Shown here one piece after another: positions 32,601 to 43,911 of a DNA stretch of 64,000 nucleotides. A program made the translations under genes and the position numbers. The notes beneath the pieces are model-generated. The model did not search any database. It was not told the DNA's origin and saw only the letters and a list, made by a program, of their open reading frames with translations. This DNA comes from Ceratothoa steindachneri (lineage: Eukaryota > Arthropoda > Malacostraca > Isopoda > Cymothoidae): assembly GCA_963969495.1 (NCBI GenBank), contig OZ018317.1, forward strand, positions 219,730,997-219,794,996. Reading direction: 5' to 3'. Every line of letters begins with the position of its first letter. Position 1 is the first letter of the stretch.

Positions 32601-34137
32601 TAATTGTCACATTTGTGCTAATGGAGTGAGCAACAGCTCAAATATACTTTTACCTACTGTGACTTTGGAGCTTGAGGATAAGTTTGGGCATATTATTGAG
32701 AGTCAGATCTTTTATAGATCCCAGATTGTTTTCCCAGTATACTTGCTTTGACAATCAAATATCACTTGACTCAGTTTTTGGAGGCTTCTACCATCAATTT
32801 CCTTAAAGAGAATTTATATGTGGACAATTTGGTAGGCTCTGCTTCCTCAGAAGATGAGCTTAGCAAAGTCTATGAGAGTCTCAAGAAGCAATGGAATTGG
32901 GAGGATTTGAATTGAGGAAATGGGTTACAAATTCTCTTCAACTTAAAGAAATAATACAATCGATAACACAGGGCTTACTGATTCTTCTCCATTGGGGATG
33001 ATATGGAATCTGGATGAGACCAACAATGATAGCATATCAACCAAACCGTACAGCCTTGATTTAGAGACTGGAACAAAACAACAAATTCTAGCTGAATTTT
33101 CTAAGATCTTTGATCCTATAGGACTTTTTCTTCCCTGCACAATCAGATCTAAGATCTTTTTACAAGATCTATGGAAACAAAAGGTTGATTGGGATGATCC
33201 TGTTCTAGAGGAGGATTGGAAGTCTTGGAGGACTTTGGCTAAAACTTAAACAAAATCCAAACAGTAACAGTTCCACGTTGTTGTGGCTACAGACAGGCTT
33301 CTTACAGTCTTCATCTATTTTCTGATGCAAGCACCAAAGCTTACGGATGTTGTGCCTACGTGGTGGATGAAGAGGAAATTCATTTGGTGTATGCTAAGGG
33401 AAAAGTCACTCCACTGTCTCCCAAGAGGACAGTTTCTCAGCTTGAGTTGCTTGCAGCCTTTATTAGTGTGAAGATGATGAAATTTCTTTTGAACACATAC
33501 AAAAACCTTACCATAACAGATACCTATCTGTGTTTTGACAGTCAAATTGTCCTTTCATGGATTCGCACACAGCCAAATCTGCACTGTAAAAGTACATTTG
33601 TCAAGAACAGAGTAAAGGATATTGTTCTTCTAAACAAAGAATTGCACATAAACTACAACTATGTCTTAACTAATGAGAACCCTGCAGGCTTCATAACAAG
33701 GGGGTTATCATACAAACTATTCAAAACAAACAAAGCCTGGTTTGAAGGACCTAAATGGCTTCCTCATGAAAGTGAATGGCTTACTAACAGCTTCAACATT
33801 TCTACCAACACTACTCTAACAGCGGAAATTAATCCAAAAAAAGAGCCTATTTTTGATCATACTGAATATTCAGACTACTCAAAGATGATTAGAGTTACTG
33901 CTTTCTGTTTCTCATTCATTAACAAATGCAGAAAGGCTAAGCTCTCTCAGAGTAAGTTTTTTGATAAGTCACACAAGTATTGGCTACAATATGTACAACA
34001 AACAGACTACAAAAGGGAATATGAATATTTGACTAACTCTAAAATAGGTTATGAAATACCACCCATAATTATTGATCTCAACCTTTTCTGGTCTACTGTA
34101 CCACATGAATGCAGAGAATGCTCTTTCAGATCTTTAA

Positions 34138-35062
34138 CTCTAAATTGTAACTAGTGAAATAATTGTCAATAAAACTTTATGATTTCCCCCTTGAAGTGGT
34201 TGCGTAAGCTTCTGAACAACACTACCTCCTAAATCTTTAGTAACATTTCCTTGCATTCTACCAGTGTATATTTCCCCATCAAGAAAATGTCCTGACTTGT
34301 CAGCTAGAACCCCTACTTTATAACCTCTTTTAATTGGTTTCATCCGATTATATTGCTTTAGGGTACTGCGACCTTTGAATCTGACCATTGATTCATCAAC
34401 AGCAACTATTTCGCTAGGCAGAAAACTTTTTTTGAAATTTCCAATAAGCATTTGAAGTAAAGGCCTCACTTTATAAAGCTTGTCGAAGTCTGTGGAATCT
34501 CTTTGAGGCATTATCATTCAAATGTAAATTGCCTAAGATCCAATCAAATTTTTTATAGACATCTAATTGGAAATGAAGGAATCATTCAACTTTGAATCAC
34601 TACTCTAGTGATCCCTGTAACTGGGGAATTTTTTAATTTCCATGAACAAATTAATCGCAAGAAAACATTTCATTTCATCATTGTTAACTGAGACAAACTT
34701 CTTGATGACCATATAAATTTGTGTGAAAAACAATATGATAAATAATTTGATTTGAAAAAAAGTTCAAGAAATATTTTGCAAGGGGTAGTTTCATCTAGTT
34801 GTCTTAGAGCATCAGTTACCCCAAATGACTTTGAAAATTTGTTCATCCTTCCACTGAATAATTTTTTCTTCATTTTGGTCCAGTCCCTTGAGCAGAAGAT
34901 AAATTGTAGATAATGGTACTTGTCTAAATCACTGTCTGATGACGATGATTGTGAATATTTTTCAATAGGAGATACTATATTCTCTTCACTATCTTCAAGC
35001 TCTTCATCAACATCTGAAGTGTCAACTGATGTTTCCTGAAGGAATATCGTCCCAGGCCACAT
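34138..35062 (-). pseudogene. piggyBac-like transposase, N-terminal and catalytic parts only
   Basis: The N-terminus is acidic (DTSDVDEELEDSEEN, about 35,010), as is usual for piggyBac. After a break, FDKLYKVRPLLQML (34,480) and VAVDESMVRFKGRSTLKQY (34,400) give the first catalytic Asp in its normal setting, with KPIKRGYKVGVL following. The frame then shifts at NHKV (about 34,165). The second catalytic Asp (DNYF) is in another frame, and the third is beyond the truncation point. The enzyme would excise and insert at TTAA without scars. Two breaks and the missing end make this a pseudogene. Confidence 0.83.
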
Positions 35063-35118
35063 CTTGTAACTTTTTCTGATAATTTTTGCTTTTGGCTAGC
35101 CATCCTGAAGAATGAAAA

Positions 35119-35120
<2 letters not shown>

Positions 35121-35171
<51 letters not shown>
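35121..35171. repeat. (AT)n microsatellite
   Basis: About 25 AT units lie upstream of the piggyBac-like transposase, within that element. Confidence 0.97.
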
Positions 35172-35175
<4 letters not shown>

Positions 35176-35310
35176 CCCTAATTATTTCAACAATTAATAT
35201 ATGAAGCGCATATGTGAAAGCCTATTTATGTGAGGCAACATATATCTATATATTCAGCGAAAATAGGTTGGAAATGCGTAGGCCAATATAAACATCTATA
35301 ATACATTTGT

Positions 35311-35733
35311 GCGGTGGTACAGATAATGTACTGTAGTAGTTTGGTTGATCCCGCCGCTACAGTACCACCTTCTTTTTCCGAATTACTTGAGCGTGTGCAT
35401 GTTTTATTTGATAATATCAACATAAATACTTTAATCCTATCTAGGAAACAAAAATATATCAAAAGAATTATATTTACCTTACAAAAAACTGAAATTTCTG
35501 CTAATTTCAATTGGGGAGTGACGATGTGCAGCATTCTCCTTCGATGGTTCAGCCACAATGAGGGCAAATAATTTTGGCATCCAAATTTGTAGCCAAATGC
35601 ATCCAGAGGCTTCAGAGAGTACATTTATTAAGGTGGTACAGATTCTGAACTGCTGCTCAATTCAAAAAATGCTTTTTTTAAGTGGTACCCTTTTTGCACC
35701 ACTACGCATCAAACGTAGCCAAACAGGTGGTAC
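35311..35733. repeat. Subterminal GGTGGTAC motif copies in piggyBac-like end
   Basis: GTGGTAC occurs at 35,314-35,320, inverted (GTACCAC) at 35,362-35,368, and again at 35,633-35,639, 35,682-35,688 and 35,727-35,733, all within 450 bp of the right end. GCACCACT and GAACCACT companions follow the last two. Repeated short motifs near an end are typical transposase-binding sites; binding is inference. Confidence 0.6.
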
Positions 35734-36273
35734 ATTGTTTGAACCACTTTCCTTGAAAGGGTTAAAACATCTGATCCTCCTGATTTGCCCAAGGAAAGAG
35801 TGACACTCACTAGGCCTTTTGATATGACAGGCATTGATTATACTGGGGCACTTACAGTGGATCTTGGGGGCACAGAACAAAAAGTGTGCATCATTCTTTT
35901 CACTTGTGCCTCTATAAGAGCTATAAGTTTTGATTTAGTGGAAGATTTAACAGCTGACTCCTTTATAGCTTGCTTTAGAAGATTTTGTGCCAAACATTCT
36001 ACACCAAGTATAGTATGGACTGACATTGCTCCCTATTTTAAAGCTGGAGGGAAGTTTTTAAAACAACTAATTGAACAACAAATTTCATATTCACAATCAA
36101 AAACAATAAATGGTAAAATATTCCTGTTCAATCTCCCTGGTATGGTTCAATTTAGGAGAGAAACATACAAACAGTCAAAAATTGTCTTAAAAAATCTGTT
36201 GGTAAAAAACAGATCACTCTGTTTGAATTATTCACTCTTCTTGCAGAGATAATAATGTATTTAATAATCATCC

Positions 36274-36438
36274 CCCCCGACGCCAGAGCCTGCTTCCTAA
36301 TTGTCATCTTTCCTTTTTATCTTTGTTTTGTTTTCATATTTTTATTTTAAAGTAGCCTAGAGCTAGGCTGTGTGATTGCAGCGACTTATGCCCAAGTGGG
36401 CAGTCGCCAGATAGCCTCCTAAAAAAATAAAATAATAA
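36274..36438 (+). mobile_element. 165-bp LINE-A insertion with target-site duplication
   Basis: Only the last part of the LINE-A 3' UTR is present: CGCCAGAGCCTGCTTCC, both hairpins (36,354-36,369; 36,381-36,407) and an A-rich tail. TAATAATCATCC at 36,262-36,273 is repeated at 36,439-36,450, and the BEL/Pao integrase reading resumes in frame across the site. This is a textbook target-primed, 5'-truncated LINE insertion. It fixes the 3' end of LINE-A. Confidence 0.92.
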
Positions 36439-37201
36439 TAATAATCATCCACTAACCTATATAGGTACATCGTTGGAAGATCCTGAACCAGTGACACCCA
36501 ATTATTTGCTTAAGGGTGAAACTACTAATCTCCTTCCCAAAATATGTCCTAGTTCTGGTTCTGATCATGACCCTGATTGGACTCCGGTCCACAATAGTTT
36601 AAGAGCAAAATTTCAAATTGTAAATAAAGTCAAAAAGGACTTTGTAACTAAATGGGAATAAGAATACCTTACTGGACTGATAGAAGGGCATAAAAGATCT
36701 CAAACCAGGAGTGGGTAAACTTAATTAAAGTAAAGGATGTAGTTCTTATCTGCCAGTTACATTCCAAGACAATTTTGGAACCTTGGGAGGGTGAAAGAAC
36801 TGAAACCTGGTTCTGATGGTGTGGTCAGAGTATTGAAATTAAAAACCATGGCTGGTGAAACTACTAAAGACATTTCTCTCCTCAATCCCTTAGAATCAGG
36901 CCCCTATACTTACATTGACTCTACTAAAGAACCTGTTAATCAGGAACTACAGACACAAAGTCCAAAAGAATCTAAAAGAGCTCAAAGAATTACTGCCATC
37001 AAAGCTAGAGATCTTTTGAAAGAAAAAATAGCTTCTCGTTTTTTGTAAATAACTATATCAAAATTTTCATTCTATGAATGATTTTATTAAATGCTACATT
37101 TCTTCTAGGAAGAAATGAGGATAAATTTCTGCAAATGTACTATTAAGGTTAAAAAAATAAATTCTATACCTAATTTCTTTTTTCTCGCTGGCCCCAAGAT
37201 A

Positions 37202-37879
37202 TGAAAGACCTCCAAATGTATATACAACCCTGAATGACTAATTCTTAATATTAAATTAAATTTCTTTTAACATCCTTTCAATAAATTAATGGAAGTCCTA
37301 ATTTATGCAATGGAGGGGTTGGTTGACTGTGAATGGGCCCGCTGCTTCCGCTTGGTCAGGGGCAAAGGGGATTTGCCCTAAAACAAATAAATGTCAACAA
37401 TGTTAGTGACATCACAAGAAATAAGATTTCTTCAGAAAGGAAAAATGTGCCGTCATTGTTATTGTTGTCAACGCCAACTATGACTGTCAAAACCAAACAC
37501 AACTACTTTTAGCGATTTCAAAAGACTGAAAAAAGGTTTCCTGTGGAAATCATAAATATCATTACAGTCAAAAGAATTGGCTAAAAAGAAAACTAAACAT
37601 GAGGCCCGGGTCTAACACCTCAAACAGTAATGAATACATCAAGGACTCGTAAAAAGTAAGTAGGTTTAACTCTATACCATTCCTTTTATTGCCTTTGGGA
37701 CTTCTGTCAAGGTAGGCCCATATCTAAGATTTCTTATTTTTATATTAGAAACTGGAGTTTGTAGGCCTCGTCTCTTCAGCTCATTTTTTATAGAGGCTGA
37801 CATTTCAGCTGTACCTTCTTGGTCATAACCTGAGGGGTAAAGTTTGAGGTTAAGTAAGACCCTGGAGGTACAAATTTCA
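37202..37879 (+). repeat. 3' LTR of the BEL/Pao element
   Basis: Direct repeat of the 5' LTR, 678 bp, ending GGTACAAATTTCA. The two LTRs differ by many substitutions and several indels, which implies an old insertion, since LTRs are identical when integrated. Confidence 0.88.
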
Positions 37880-38823
37880 AACACCCTCTCCTCTTCTCCA
37901 AGCGTACTTTGGCCAGCACAACCCCTCCTGCGGATCCTATATTGATTGATCCCACCTGTGCAGCCTTTGCCTCACTGTCCATGGACAGTGAGAGAGAGAG
38001 ATGGTAGTGAAGGTATATATTCATCTTACCTCTCTCTCCCTGCCCTTGTCTCTAGTTCTTACATCATAAGGAGCTCTCCCTAGCCTAGTGGATTTCTAAT
38101 GCTTAGGTACCTAGTTAAGTCCCAGTGAGAGCAGTCACCAAATTCAGCTTTTATCAAGGTCTGGCCACTTTTGGCGCATGTGTTGTTAAGTACCCTGCAG
38201 GGGTAGATAGATCTTACACAGATCATCATCTCATCAATATGGCTTAGCTGAGTGAAAATAGCTCTTGCAATTATATCACTGTTAATTAAGCTCATTTGCA
38301 CTCTTGTTTTCATTTTATTTTAATGAAAACTATGAAAATAATTATATTTTAATTTTCCTAGATTATATTAAGGATAATAAAGAAATTTTACATAATAATG
38401 AAGAGCATTTACGCTTTTGGGTTCCATCTTGGTACTGAATAAATCAGAGGAGCTCTACAATAAGCCATGGGGTTGCCAGTTAAAAATTAAGACTCTAGAC
38501 ATCAATGGACACTATCTGTATTTAGAGAAAATCTTCATATCAGCAATTGATGATATCTGGCATTTTTCAGGAGAACATCAATTGATGATATCCGCCGTGT
38601 AAAGGTTAAACTGTAGGTCTCCACTGACAAATAAAACGTATCTTAAATGACCTCAGGTTGCTGGTAAAACCTCAACAATTTCATTATCCATGATTATGCA
38701 CAGAGCCAATCACTGGTGCAATTTCTCTTCCCATCTTCACAGCACAACATATGCGCTCTTCTCTTCTGTTCTGCAACCCTGATAGATGATATATCCACAT
38801 AATCCTGATATGGCCATGCAGGG
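37880..38823. other. No gene recognised
   Basis: Between the BEL/Pao 3' LTR and LINE-A copy C. A TAGCCTAGTGG stretch at 38,081 resembles a tRNA A-box, but no B-box or cloverleaf follows. Confidence 0.5.
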
Positions 38824-40451
38824 ACCCCGTAAGGAGCGCGGCGATTTGCCTTCCTGGCCGCCGTGCTGATGGGACTCAGTGCCCCATCAAGCCCCAGCTT
38901 AGCCTCTTCTCCTTCTTTCAGACAGCCTGTATTTCTCCCCTACTTCCTCACTTCCCCAACAACCTCTCCCACAACTTTCTCTGGTCAGCCTCTATTTTCT
39001 CAGGGTAGATGCTGACCTTGTTCTCAGCCAACTATCCCGGATCGGGGCTGAGGGGGTGAGGAGGGAGTGGATAATGTTCCCTAACCCCTGAGCTCCAGTT
39101 CAGAATGGTGGGTTTTTAACAACCTGCTTCATCCCCACCCATACCTTCCTCACATCCCCTTTCCTTCTCACTTCACTATCTATTTTCTTTTATGCCGTGC
39201 CCAAGGGGGAGCTGTCATGCTGAAGGGCTGCCAGGTCACCAGGTGGGAGGGATGGCCTTAAATGGCAGCACCTGGCTCTGCCAGCCCTGTATGCACCCTT
39301 TGTAGAGCGGGCTACTGCGAGGGGTGATGAGCTATTGTTTCCTGTAAGAAAAAGAGGGTCACGATACCGAATGATGAGAAAACTAATAATCTCCCATCAA
39401 TTTCCTCCTCTCCATTGTTAGAGGTGCCCTCGGGCTGGCTCCACAGAAAAAAAATGGAGGTTCGTCTCCCCCCCCCCATGCTCTTGCAAGGGGCCCTCCA
39501 AATCTCTCTAACCAGAGAGGAGGCTTACTCCTCTCCTTCGCATATGGGTGTAGGCGACTCACCCTCACCCCCTTGTCTGGAGGTGCCTTCAGGCACCTCC
39601 CTCTTTCCAGTGGCAGTGCTGCCAATAGGACCTGTGATGTCCTAGGGGGGATGGCCAACTGGATGCTCCACCCGAGATAGACACGGTCCTTGAGGCAACC
39701 CAGCCTCAGACAGTAGAGTCTAGGGAGCGAATCCGGGGTCAGAGCCAAGCACCGAACTTGAGTCCACTCCTATGCAAGGTCCTCCTCAAATGGCTAGGGT
39801 TACCAAGGCAGTAAAAGGAGGGGAGGGATCTCCTACTCCGAGTGTTGCCTGTACAACTGGTAGGACCTTCTCCATCTCAGAGAAGAACCTTGCTCCTGAA
39901 GAGAGAAGAAGGTTCATTTCCCTCTATCCTCTCTTAAAAAGGAAAAAAAGACGGGTGGGGGGGCTCCTCTCTATCTGCAGAGACAGATGGGTCTGCTGCC
40001 ATTTCGGGAAGTGACCAAGCCAAGATCGGCACATCCGCCCCTTCTCTCCCCCTGGGTGCAGAGCCCCTGACTATAACCAAAATTGCGCAGAGTGGAGCCT
40101 TGATAACATCGGGGCCCCTCATTCAGGAGGACAGCAACAAATGAACTTCGGCTCGTTCGCCCACGCCTAGTGGTGGGCTGAGTGGCTTGGAGACGTTGGA
40201 TCCTCGAAAAGAGGGCCCCCCCGCCGCCTACGAAGCCGCATCGCCCGCCTAAAGTTTTGAGGTGGAGGGAGGAAAGGACTCACATGGCGAGCCCAACCTC
40301 CCCCAATAAGTCATCGAAGGCGACAGCGCTTGGTCCGGCCAACAGCGCCCGGGGTTCTGCCTCCGGGAACCGTACGGCCATTCCCGTGAGAGTCTTCTGT
40401 TCGAAGAGGGTCCCCTCGTCTCCTCCGAGCTAGGCCTGGAGGGCATATTCC

Positions 40452-43400
40452 TTCAATGCAATTGTCGTCGACTCTGGGCAAACAGAGAGGATCTGCGGAG
40501 GCTCGTCTCGTCCCGTTGCTCGTTAACTATTTTTCTGCTGGAGACCATGCTAGGCGCGTGCCCCCTGCCCGCTCTCCCTGGGTATAAGGGTCTCGCGACC
40601 CCACCACCGCAGGATGGCCGGGCTGGATGATGCGCGGTTTACACCCGACATGATGTCTCCGTTCTTTCTTTCTCTTTAGATACCTCCTTTCAGGCATTGG
40701 CTGTGCAGCTGCACCTGGATAGGAGGTATACTATCATTTCTGCGTACATTCCACCGTCAGCTGACTTCAACGCGGGGGACTTCCGCCGCGTCGTGGCACG
40801 GTTGCCGAGGCTCTTTCTCTTTCTTGGAGATATGAACGGCAGGCATCCTCTCTGGAAGATTACTCTATAAATCCCAGGGGACAAGTCCTTGCCGATCTGA
40901 TCGAAGAGCTTGAGATAGGTGTCCTAAACGTGGATGAGTTTACGCATCACTGTCCGAGAACCGCTTCATTTTCTTGCCTCGACCTATCTTTGTGCTCTTC
41001 GGATGCACAGCCTGATTTTGATTGGGGGGTGGTCGATGACCTCCATGGTAATGATCACTTTCCCATTCAAATATCTTTTTCAGGGCAACTGCCGCCTGAG
41101 AGCACACCTCAGTGGTGCTTGGTGTGGGCGAGGTGGCCTGCATTTCAGGAAATGACTGAATTCTCTATCTCAGTCGAGGAGTTTAGGTCGGTAGATGAGG
41201 CCGTTGAGTTCTTCTCCGGCAACCTCATCGCCGCGGGCCTGACTACTATTCCTAGAACATCTGGCGGTTTTGCACACCGACCACTCCCATGGTGGTCGGT
41301 TGAGTGTGAGACGGCCCTCAAACAAAAGCATTATGCCTACATGCGCTATAAGCGCCGCCCGAACAATTTCACTGTCGCTGAATTTCGTCTTGCTAGGGCT
41401 AGGTTCTGGTATATTTCGAAGCACGCCCGCCGCTCTTCTTGGCGGGCATATGTGTCTTCCCTTAACGGGAAGACCCCTTTAGCAGAGGTGTGGAGGCGAG
41501 TCATAAAGAATTTGGAGCAAGTTCTCGCAGGACCCCCCTCCCATTCTCCAGGAGAATGGGACCGCAATCTCGGACCCCGTGTCCGGGGCGGAATCCTTCG
41601 CGACCGCTTTTTCTGCATTCTCTAGCCGTGATGCTGCTTCGCCAGCATTCAATGCACGTCGTGATGTTGCGGAAGGCCGCCGGCTGGACTTTACCTCCAG
41701 AGGCGGAGAACCCTTCAACGACTGGTTTACTGGGAGCGAGTTGCGCTCTGCTCTCACTTCGTGCGCGGACACCGCCCATGGTCCGGACGATGTCCCGTAC
41801 GCCATGCTTCGACACCTGGGTGAGCGAGGCATGGCCTTTCTGTTAGATTTGTTCAACAGGATCTGGTGGAGGGTCTTCTCCCAGATTCCTGGCGAATCGC
41901 TACTGTGCTCGCCTTTCGCAAGCCGGGGAGAAATCACTCTACTCCGACCGGTTTCCGCTCAATCTCTCTAACCTCTTGCGTGTGCAAGTTGATGGAGAAA
42001 TTGGTAAATGTTAGATTATCCTTTTTCCTGGACAGCGGAGGCCATCTGTCTTCCGCACAGTGTGGCCAAGACTAAGGTGGTGCACTTCTGCCGCCATCCA
42101 CGGCTCCACCCCGACCCAGATTTGTTTCTTAATGGGGTGCGCCTGGATGTGGTTGAGTCGCACCGTTTCCTTGGTCTTGTATTCGACCGACGCCTCACCT
42201 GGGAGGCTCATATTCGCAGCCTTATGGTCTCTTGTACCCGCGCCATGGATATTCTCCGTTCCGTGACGTGTTCAGCGCTTGGGGCGCTGATAGGGCTACT
42301 GCCCTACTTTTTTATCGATCCTTTGTTCGTTCGAAGCTCGACTACGGATGCGAGTTTTATGCATCCGCAGCCGAGCGTTTATTGCGGAAGGTGGATTCGA
42401 TCCACCACACGGCCTCCGCCTTGCGACCGGTGCCTTTCCCTACTTCCCCCATTGACAGCCTGTTGGTCGATGCTGGGGAGATGCCACTCGCTCTGCGCCG
42501 CGTGCAGTGCATCACTCGCCTGTACGCGCGAGCACGGTGCCCCCCTTAGTCACCAACAGCTTTCACTGCATCCGCAGCTGATCTCGACGGTGCCTTGCCG
42601 CCGAGAGACGCCAGTCATACCCTAAGCCCTTTGGGTTTAGGTCCAGGAAACTCCTTCTAGAGCTAGATATAGCTTTCGGGCCGGTGGCACCCCTGGTTCT
42701 GCCCAGGACGCCACCTTGGAGGGTAGCACATTTGGCTATTTGTCGCCACGCCTCTTCTCCCAAAGCTTGTACGGCGCCGGGAGTATTGCGTTTGACCTTT
42801 TTGGAGCACACCTCGTGTCACGCTGGAACCGTGCCAGTGTATACGGATGGCTCCAAGTCCCAAGAGGGGGTCGGCTTCCACGTCGTATCCTCTCTGTTTG
42901 AAGTCAGCGGGGCTCTGCCAGCGTCTGCATCGTCTTCACGGCCGAGCTAGTGGCAATACACCACTCGGTATGTGAGATTACGCGACGTGCCCGTTTCGGA
43001 GACCGGATTGTGATCTATAGCGACTTACAAAGCGCCCTGAGTGCTCTCGGGGCATTGGAATCTCCGCATCCCCTGGTTCGCGATATCCGTGACGCCACGG
43101 TTTTGGCGAGCCGGGCAGATGTCGAGATTATCTTCTGCTGGGTTCTTGGACATGTAGGAATTGCGTGGAATGAGCGCGCCAAAGATTCCGCGAGGACTCT
43201 GCGATTGGACCAGCGTTTCGCTCTTCCTCACACCGACTACATTGCCGGAATACGGGCAGCTCTTCGGACTGCTTGGCAAAGAAGATGGGAGACGGTCGAA
43301 GGGAACTTAAAGTTGCGTGCCATTGCGCCGTGACTGTTCCCATGGACCTATCCCCCAATGCCGCAGGGGCCTTGGGGTTGCTTTCTGTCGTCTCCGAATC

Positions 43401-43651
43401 GGACACACTCGTGTGACGCATCGCTATTTGATGGAGCGCTCACCTGCTCCCTATTGCACCGACTGCGTCGTCCCCCAGACTGTTCGGCACATTCTTGTTG
43501 AATGCCCCACTCTGGGTGATCTTCGCGCAGATACCTGTCCCGGTACCGGGATGGGCTGGGTCGCTACCGCCTGTCCCTTGTACTCGGGACGGATTCGTGC
43601 ACATTGACTTGTTGACTTTTTAGGGGAGGCTGGGCTTCTCCCCTTTATTTA
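40452..43651 (+). pseudogene. LINE-A ORF2 (copy C), polymerase core deleted
   Basis: Endonuclease: CNCRRLWANREDLRRLVSS (40,460), LLETML where copy D has LQETML (40,537), GDMNGRHPLW (40,827) and the best preserved stretch in the window, open from 40,930 to 41,625, with NDHFPIQISFSG (41,050) and PWWSVECETALKQKHYAY. Reverse transcriptase: DVPYAMLRHLGERG (41,790), DSWRIATVLAFRKPGRN (41,883), CVCKLMEKLVNVRL (41,980), then the deletion and the C-terminal part (42,063-42,620). RNase H: YTDGS (42,840), YSDLQ where copy 1 has YSDSQ (43,016), NERAKD (43,175). The tail keeps CTDC...HILVECP (43,455). Confidence 0.87.
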
Positions 43652-43811
43652 AGGTTCTTTTTTGTTTTTTGTTTTTATTGTTTTGTTTGTAGGTTGCACT
43701 CTCCTGCCCTGGGATGAGGGGGACCTTACCCCGCTGCCGGAGATTGATTCCTGATTGTTAAGTTTTCCCAATATTTATCATTGTTATGTTTTCATATTTT
43801 TATTTTAAAGT

Positions 43812-43867
43812 AGCCTAGTTCTAGGCTGTTGTGTTTTTCCGCGACTTATGCCTAAGTGGGCAGTTGC
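43812..43867 (+). other. LINE-A terminal hairpins (copy C)
   Basis: Hairpin 1, AGCCTA-GTTC-TAGGCT (43,812-43,827), is perfect. Hairpin 2 is GCGAC...GTTGC (43,841-43,845 with 43,863-43,867); one pair is a G-T wobble. An A-rich tail begins about 14 bases later. Confidence 0.75.
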
Positions 43868-43911
43868 CAGATGGGCTCTATAAAATTAAAAAAAAAAACA
43901 AAAAAAAAACA

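Larger units (their letters stand above)
34138..35761 (-). mobile_element. piggyBac-like transposon inserted in BEL/Pao pol
   Basis: TTAA occurs exactly at both borders (34,134-34,137 and 35,762-35,765), the target duplication of piggyBac. The right end reads CCTTGAAAGGG-TTAA. Removing the insert brings the two parts of the BEL/Pao integrase together with a single TTAA. The left side has lost the transposase C-terminus and most of that end. The insertion postdates the BEL/Pao element. Confidence 0.8.
32601..37048 (+). pseudogene. BEL/Pao pol: polymerase remnant, RNase H, integrase
   Basis: A short protease-like piece (LLPTVTLELEDKFGH, 32,650) jumps directly to the end of the polymerase (FLKENLYVDNLVGSASSE, 32,800), so most of the enzyme is missing. 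Then FSKIFDPIGLFLP (33,100), RNase H with LFSDASTKAYG (33,315) and SQLELLAAF (33,435), a long open stretch 33,360-34,154, and the integrase. After the piggyBac insertion the integrase core resumes with LPKERVTLTRPFDMTGIDY (35,785), VEDLTADSF and WTD (36,016), then a frameshift. The C-terminal domain follows the LINE-A insertion (EDPEPVTPNYLL, 36,477; ELKPGSDGVVRVLKLKT, 36,794). Integrase would insert the cDNA. Confidence 0.85.
30407..37879 (+). mobile_element. BEL/Pao-like LTR retrotransposon, interrupted
   Basis: Two direct long terminal repeats (30,407-31,025; 37,202-37,879) enclose gag and pol remnants in the order gag, zinc knuckles, protease trace, reverse transcriptase, RNase H, integrase. 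That order and the pol motifs fit BEL/Pao. A large part of protease and polymerase is deleted near 32,700-32,760. A piggyBac-like element (34,138-35,761) and a LINE-A fragment (36,274-36,438) sit inside the integrase region. Possible target copies are CACCT before the first and CACCC after the second LTR, if an extra AAA belongs to the LTR; this is uncertain. Confidence 0.88.
38824..43910 (+). mobile_element. LINE-A copy C, long but internally deleted
   Basis: The 5' UTR starts near ACCCCGTAAG (38,824), as in copy D. Early ORF1 linker sequence is at 39,385-40,135. The whole ORF1 core is missing: at about 40,136 the sequence jumps to the equivalent of 51,238 in copy D, with about 18 extra bases. 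ORF2 follows from 40,452, with a second deletion at about 42,063 that removes the middle of the polymerase including its VDD motif. The 3' hairpins (43,812-43,867) and A-tail (43,881-43,910) are present. Confidence 0.88.

Noticed and set aside
30401..37885. Five-base target duplication of BEL/Pao (CACCT/CACCC)
   Set aside because: One mismatch and an ambiguous LTR edge. It was mentioned under the element but not listed as a feature.
38070..38150. Possible tRNA or tRNA-derived SINE (TAGCCTAGTGG)
   Set aside because: No B-box (GGTTCGAAxCC) at the right distance and no cloverleaf could be drawn.
39415..39645. Separate small genes in LINE-A 5' regions (also 48,600-49,157)
   Set aside because: Equivalent sequence in three copies has frame changes at different places. 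It is best read as 5' UTR or ORF1 linker.
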